Source: Stramenopiles sp. TOSAG23-3
Taxonomy: Eukaryota; Sar
Length of the DNA: 11,064 bases
Direction: 5' to 3'
Assembly (NCBI GenBank): GCA_900128585.1
Contig: LT642764.1
Span: 1 to 11,064 of the forward strand
Numbering within the stretch: the first letter of the stretch is position 1; the number at the start of each line of letters is the position of its first letter. Shown piece after piece: positions 7,656 through 11,064 of the stretch. The translations under genes and the position numbers were made by a program. The notes under the pieces were generated by a model. It worked only from the letters and a program-made list of their open reading frames with translations. It made no database searches and was not told where the DNA came from.

Positions 7656-7874
7656 GTATAGTAGAGGAGTCGTCAGTCTAATAATAATTTTATTACAAAG
7701 AAGTAATGATAAAAAATATGTGGACGAAAAGAAACGATTTGATTTGGAAAATGCAGGCAATGAAATTGAAAACGGTTTCTTTTATTTTTGAATTGTCGAG
7801 AAGACGCTGTTCAGTCGTGCCTTTTTCTATGGATAGGGCATGGCAGTAAGTTGACGAGGAGGGGACACAGAACA

Positions 7875-9128
7875 ATGTGGCGTTCGCTTTGGTATGTACT
7901 GCTTGTTGGCCATATCTTTGCACCCACGGCGTCACCAGCGAGTGATCCTATGCCATTGCAAGAAAGCAAGCATCTTTTTAGAAATGTTCCGTCCATTTAT
8001 CAACACGATGGGAGACATATGGTAATTGCACTCCAAAATTTTGGGTTTGCGAACAGAATGAGAACTTTGGCTTCGTTTCTTCAATTATCTAGCAGGCTCG
8101 GCCGCAGGCTTCACGTAGCATGGATTAAAACTAAGGACTGCGGAAGTGCGTGGGACGATTTATTTGCCCGCCCTACGCTGCCTAGTGGGAGGGCGTACCA
8201 CAATGGTATGTATTTTGACATATTTGAGGGTGACGAGGAACGTCTGATAACCAATATAAACAACCGGTCTTTGACAACCGAACTGAAAGGCATGTCTTTA
8301 AATTTGGGATCCCCATACTACACGGACGCAGCAGAGCTTCACACCATAGTTTTGCACCACCAGGGCTGGTTCAAGATTCTTGGAGAGCCGTGCATGTCGT
8401 ACTTGGTTAAAAAATCGCATTTCTACCAGACGCTTCGGCCAGTGCCCGCTGTACAAAATGTTGTTGACCACGTCTGGGACTCCTCTCTCGTCGGTAACGT
8501 CGTCGTCGGCGTTCATGTGCGAGCAACAAAACAGGAAAACGATTGGCCGTCCGTAGCTTACGATGGCACATTTCTATCTTTTGACGAAGTCGCCCCGTTA
8601 GAACAAATATACGCTCGAATGAAGGAAGTATGGGAGTTTCGCCCCAACGTGAAGTTCTACGTTGCAAGCAACGACGGAAGTGTTAAATCTGCCTTAATGG
8701 ACAGCTTTCCCCGCGGGGTGTGCTTTGGGATCCGTTTGCAGGAAGGTTCCTTGGTCCGAGATACTACGGAAGGGATTCAGATGGCAGTAGCAGAGTTCAT
8801 TTTGCTTTCCAGAACCGAACTTGTCGTGCATACTTTTGGATCATCATTTGCACAAGAAGCATCGTTTTTAGGTAGGGTTCCGGAGCTTTTAATCCGGAAA
8901 GGGGGTGATGTATTCCACAGCAACGATTACGCGACCCCAGCATGTCATCATTCCAGCATGAAATATATCGACGGTTCCGTTGAGAGGAGTCAGACAACAG
9001 GCCTTCCCAGGAACAAACCCTTCCCGTTCGACCTAACGGCGCCCGGAGAAGTGTCTGTCAGCCTTTGCAAGTTTTTGAAAGCTCGTTGGGGCATCGCGTT
9101 CGCATACTGCCTGGCAACAGACGAATAA
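7875..9128 (+). CDS. Secretory glycosyltransferase, fucosyltransferase-like fold
   Basis: From the ATG at 7875 (A at -3) the protein has 417 residues. Longer readings would need a TTG start, and the hydrophobic signal sequence begins exactly here (about residues 4-20). Motifs fit the GT-B fold shared by GDP-fucose transferases (FUT8/NodZ and O-fucosyltransferase groups): FGFANRMRTLASFL (57-69) at the N-terminal domain, GVHVRATKQ (212-220) containing the H-x-R motif (H214, R216) that contacts the nucleotide sugar in that group, FYVASND (261-267), and a C-terminal LLSRTELVVHTFGSSFAQEASFLG segment (310-333) of the type that follows the donor site. It probably acts in the ER or Golgi, adding a sugar to a protein or glycan. 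The donor and acceptor are inferred from fold motifs only; a glycosyltransferase with a different sugar is possible. The stop is TAA. Confidence 0.75.
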   Translation: MWRSLWYVLLVGHIFAPTASPASDPMPLQESKHLFRNVPSIYQHDGRHMVIALQNFGFANRMRTLASFLQLSSRLGRRLHVAWIKTKDCGSAWDDLFARPTLPSGRAYHNGMYFDIFEGDEERLITNINNRSLTTELKGMSLNLGSPYYTDAAELHTIVLHHQGWFKILGEPCMSYLVKKSHFYQTLRPVPAVQNVVDHVWDSSLVGNVVVGVHVRATKQENDWPSVAYDGTFLSFDEVAPLEQIYARMKEVWEFRPNVKFYVASNDGSVKSALMDSFPRGVCFGIRLQEGSLVRDTTEGIQMAVAEFILLSRTELVVHTFGSSFAQEASFLGRVPELLIRKGGDVFHSNDYATPACHHSSMKYIDGSVERSQTTGLPRNKPFPFDLTAPGEVSVSLCKFLKARWGIAFAYCLATDE

Positions 9129-9418
9129 AGGTCTATGAAAATGCTTATTTTTATTGTAGAAATATTAAATCATAAGAGTTAAGTTCTTCCGCATAATAAT
9201 CGCCCGTATTTTGTTTTTACATTTTTAAGTAGTTAATTCCGAGCTGTAAATATTTATGATAACATAGTTTTAACTTTACATAATTCTCTTCGAAACAAAC
9301 AATTGGCTGTTATTTTCTTACTTCTTACTTTTCCTCATTTTAATATTTAAAAAGAAGATACCATCAGTAAATGTACCATTTTCCGTGCAATAAGTTGGGA
9401 CAAGTCGTTGTGGCAAGT
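9129..9418. other. Convergent gap, AT-rich 3' flanks
   Basis: This 290 bp gap lies between the facing stop codons of the glycosyltransferase and DoxX-like genes. It is AT-rich and presumably holds both 3' UTRs; a CTGTAAAT motif occurs near 9243. It has no homopurine, homopyrimidine or trinucleotide tract longer than a few units, and no credible reading frame. Confidence 0.5.
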
Positions 9419-10186
9419 TTAATCCTGTTTTCCTTTCTTCTTTTCGGCTTTCGGGGTGGGGTAAGTCGCGTCGGCCCACAGGGCGATCGCAATGGCAACG
9501 TGGAAGCACAATAGGAATTGTTGGTATGCTGGCGCATTTTTGATTTTCTCCACGCCGTTACCGCCCATAACGAGCAGAATGATTGGCGTGGCATAATTCA
9601 GCGCAACAATCTTATTAAAAAGCGATGGGAATATGCCCAGGGTTACCAACAAGGCCCCGCCGAGCTCGACGTAGGCCATCTTTGCGAGGGCGTCCGCTGG
9701 TGGCATCGTGGTGTCCGGGGAGACAGCCAGGACCCCGCGTTCGATACCTTTCCAGTCGCCGTACAATTTCATGTAGCCCATGTACGCTACTGGGGCAACC
9801 ATAAGTCCACGTCGAAAGATGCTTGGCAGCGATATCGAATTGTTTAAGTGGATCACCGCGCAGGCCAGGTGCAACAGTAGAATAAATGCATAATATGGCG
9901 ACACTTGGGAAACGTCGAAGGCCGGTGCAAGGAACATAATTGGGGTGGCAAACTGAAGCGCCGTCAAGAAGGATCCAAGCGTCGGCATGATGTTCAGGAC
10001 GGTGATCGCTGCAACGCCGAACTCAGCGTAGGCAATCTTCTGAAGTACATCATCAGGGGGAAGGTCCCCTCCCCCAACTGCAGAAATCCCTTGCTTAACA
10101 TTGGACATCATCGATGGGACAAATTTTGCAGCGGCAATAAAGATCAGCGGCGACTGGATCGCCAAGCGTATGAGCAAACTGGGCAT
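9419..10186 (-). CDS. Tandem-duplicated DoxX-like membrane protein
   Basis: The first ATG (10184-10186, A at -3) gives 255 residues; the frame extends upstream only to a TTG. Several hydrophobic helices alternate with short loops. The protein is two copies of one unit of about 120 residues (about 2-118 and 121-240). Aligning residues 42-86 with 161-205 gives 21 identities in 45, including PP, AY-E-G and ATPI. The segment order, with a conserved Glu after AY and an ATP motif before a helix, recalls DoxX/SURF4-like four-helix proteins, so each repeat may be one such bundle. The tail (246-255) is short, lysine-rich and hydrophilic. Function is unknown: DoxX-like proteins have been linked to redox or quinone processes, but no catalytic residue identifies a reaction here. 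The membrane location could be ER, mitochondrial or plastid; there is no clear presequence. The stop is TAA. The family call is moderate; the duplication is directly visible. Confidence 0.75.
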   Translation of the reverse strand: MPSLLIRLAIQSPLIFIAAAKFVPSMMSNVKQGISAVGGGDLPPDDVLQKIAYAEFGVAAITVLNIMPTLGSFLTALQFATPIMFLAPAFDVSQVSPYYAFILLLHLACAVIHLNNSISLPSIFRRGLMVAPVAYMGYMKLYGDWKGIERGVLAVSPDTTMPPADALAKMAYVELGGALLVTLGIFPSLFNKIVALNYATPIILLVMGGNGVEKIKNAPAYQQFLLCFHVAIAIALWADATYPTPKAEKKKGKQD

Positions 10187-10384
10187 CTTTGTTGAATATG
10201 AACGTGTATCTTTCCTTCCAGGGTTGTATCGATTGTTTTGTGTTCGATTTGTTAACTTCAACCAATTTTAGAATAAAAAATGATCGATGACTTGTTAGTT
10301 AAAACCCATTCTTTTTCTGTCTATAGACGTTCTTCTATAGTATATACACCAAATGCAAAAGAACACACCCATGTCTCCTCCTCC

Positions 10385-10529
10385 AGAGAGAGAGAGAAGA
10401 GAAAGAAGAAGAAAAGAAAAAAAAAGGAAGAAAGAAGAAGAAGAGAAGAAGAAGGGAAAAGATAATAATAATAGAAAAAAAAAAAGAAAAAAAGATATAG
10501 AAAAAAAAAAGAAGAAGAAGAAGAAAAAA
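10385..10529. repeat. Long composite homopurine block
   Basis: Positions 10385-10462 are 78 uninterrupted purines (AGAG, GAA and AAG units). After a short AT interruption, two further purine runs (10473-10495 and 10499-10529) end in GAAGAAGAAG. The block is immediately preceded by a CTCCTCC pyrimidine run (10374-10384). The near edge is 198 bp upstream of the DoxX-like start codon. Confidence 0.9.
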
Positions 10530-10581
10530 TTATAATACAACAATGGTATTCCTATGTTGTTATAATAATAATAGACGAATA

Positions 10582-10595
10582 TTCTTCTTCTTCTT
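10582..10595. repeat. Short TTC run
   Basis: TTC units form a 14-base pyrimidine run. It is the reverse complement of the GAAGAAGAAGAAGAA end of the purine block at 10510-10523, about 60 bp away, so a local hairpin is possible. Confidence 0.7.
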
Positions 10596-10974
10596 GTTAT
10601 TATATAAAAAAATATTAAATAAAATATAATAATGTGTGGTTCCCTTCTTTCATAAAATATTGATCTTGATTCTTCATACTCTGTTTATGTTGTTAGATAT
10701 AAAATATACTTCTTTCTGGATGACATTGTGAAACGCATTCATCATAATAATTAAATCAAAAATAATTAAAGAACAACACAGCGTACAGCGTTCAACACAA
10801 AAAAAAAATACCTGATGAAAGTTGGGTAATAATGATGATGGACAATGCAATAATAATAATGAAAAAAAGTAAAAATATATTATAAGTTTATAACATGGAC
10901 ATATTATATTACCATAAATTAAAATGTTGAAAAAGCAACAAAGAAAGAAAGAAATATTTTTTTATTTTATTATA

Positions 10975-11064
10975 GAAGAAGAAAGAAGAAGAAAGAAGAA
11001 GAAAGAAGAAGAAAGAAGAAGAAAGAAGAAGAAGAAGAAGAAAGAAGAAGAAAGAAGAAGAAAG
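10975..11064. repeat. 10-bp homopurine tandem array
   Basis: Ninety bases to the window edge consist only of G and A. Five tandem GAAGAAGAAA units (10975-11024) are followed by a 19-base variant with extra GAA triplets (11025-11043), then two more units and the start of another. It is truncated by the window edge, so its full length is unknown. The repeat period is close to one turn of B-DNA. Confidence 0.92.

Larger units (their letters stand above)
6981..7874. promoter_or_regulatory. Divergent spacer between NPRL2 and glycosyltransferase genes
   Basis: This 894 bp spacer must carry the promoters of both flanking genes. The first 190 bp, next to NPRL2, are comparatively GC-rich and may be 5' UTR. 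It then turns repeat-rich: a GAT/AAT run (7175-7197), three CGTCGG units (7221-7238), a GGA-type purine tract (7237-7272), an AT-rich core (7273-7480), a pyrimidine tract (7503-7535) and a TTA run (7641-7655). Short frames such as 7077-7277 are made of low-complexity Asn, Arg and Glu runs and are not believable genes. I see no tRNA or other RNA gene. Confidence 0.6.
10187..11064. promoter_or_regulatory. Upstream region of the DoxX-like gene, repeat-rich to window edge
   Basis: This region holds the promoter of the DoxX-like gene and, if the strand alternation continues, that of a plus-strand gene beyond the window. Proximal sequence (10187-10370) is of mixed composition. A long purine block (10385-10529), a short TTC run (10582-10595), AT-rich sequence with AAT/GATGAT runs (about 10830-10860) and a 10-bp purine array (10975-11064) follow. 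Low-complexity frames across 10280-10543 encode only Lys/Glu/Arg or Phe/Leu/Ser runs and are not genes. No RNA gene is recognisable. Confidence 0.6.

Noticed and set aside
7788-7874. N-terminal extension of the glycosyltransferase frame
   Set aside because: The extension begins at TTG, not ATG, and would bury the signal sequence that starts at the ATG at 7875.
10187-10261. N-terminal extension of the DoxX-like frame
   Set aside because: It begins at TTG. The first ATG (10184-10186) has a favourable A at -3 and starts directly before the first hydrophobic helix and the first repeat unit.
10280-10543. Several frames of Lys/Glu/Arg or Phe/Leu/Ser runs on both strands
   Set aside because: They are translations of a homopurine tract and lack any sequence complexity typical of protein.
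10975-11064. CRISPR array or telomere at the right edge
   Set aside because: There are no spacers between units, and GAAGAAGAAA does not resemble known telomeric repeats; it is a tandem purine minisatellite.
1-11064. Mobile element or multi-gene defence or biosynthetic system
   Set aside because: No transposase, integrase, reverse transcriptase, terminal repeats or target duplications are visible, and the five genes have unrelated eukaryotic housekeeping or secretory roles.

Overview
The window looks like nuclear DNA of a compact, intron-poor eukaryote, probably a unicellular alga or other protist. The evidence is an unmistakable NPRL2 homologue (a GATOR1 subunit), N-terminal signal sequences with N-glycosylation sequons, a purine at -3 of every chosen ATG, long uninterrupted reading frames and no Shine-Dalgarno or operon organisation. 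Reading frames have mixed base composition. The spacers are very AT-rich and full of trinucleotide and homopurine/homopyrimidine simple repeats. I cannot name the lineage. NPRL2 belongs to the Rag/GATOR branch of TORC1 signalling, which I recall as missing from land plants, so a green-plant origin seems less likely, but that is inference.

Layout, left to right: an unresolved edge (1-312); a minus-strand secreted or membrane-anchored DUF229/sulfatase-like protein with a cysteine-rich insert (313-2808); an AT-rich divergent spacer; a plus-strand coiled-coil protein of unknown function whose 3' end may be frameshifted (3766-5502, with a second open frame to 5599); minus-strand NPRL2 (5688-6980); a second divergent spacer; a plus-strand secretory-pathway glycosyltransferase of the fucosyltransferase-like fold (7875-9128); a minus-strand small membrane protein made of two DoxX-like repeats (9419-10186); and a long repeat-rich upstream region to the right edge.

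The five genes strictly alternate in strand (-, +, -, +, -). Convergent gaps are short (about 90-290 bp) and have no simple repeats. Divergent or upstream spacers are long (about 880-960 bp) and carry the purine/pyrimidine tracts. The edge of the nearest tract lies about 200-340 bp from each start codon, so the tracts look like part of promoter or chromatin architecture rather than random noise.

The genes do not form an evident pathway. Two act in the secretory system (DUF229 hydrolase-like protein, glycosyltransferase), one in nutrient signalling (NPRL2), one is a membrane protein and one is a structural coiled-coil protein. I see no mobile element, CRISPR array, tRNA or rRNA, and no convincing new multi-gene system. 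The most useful leads are the tract architecture, the possible frameshift in the coiled-coil gene, the cysteine-rich insert with an altered active-site motif, and the internal duplication of the DoxX-like protein.
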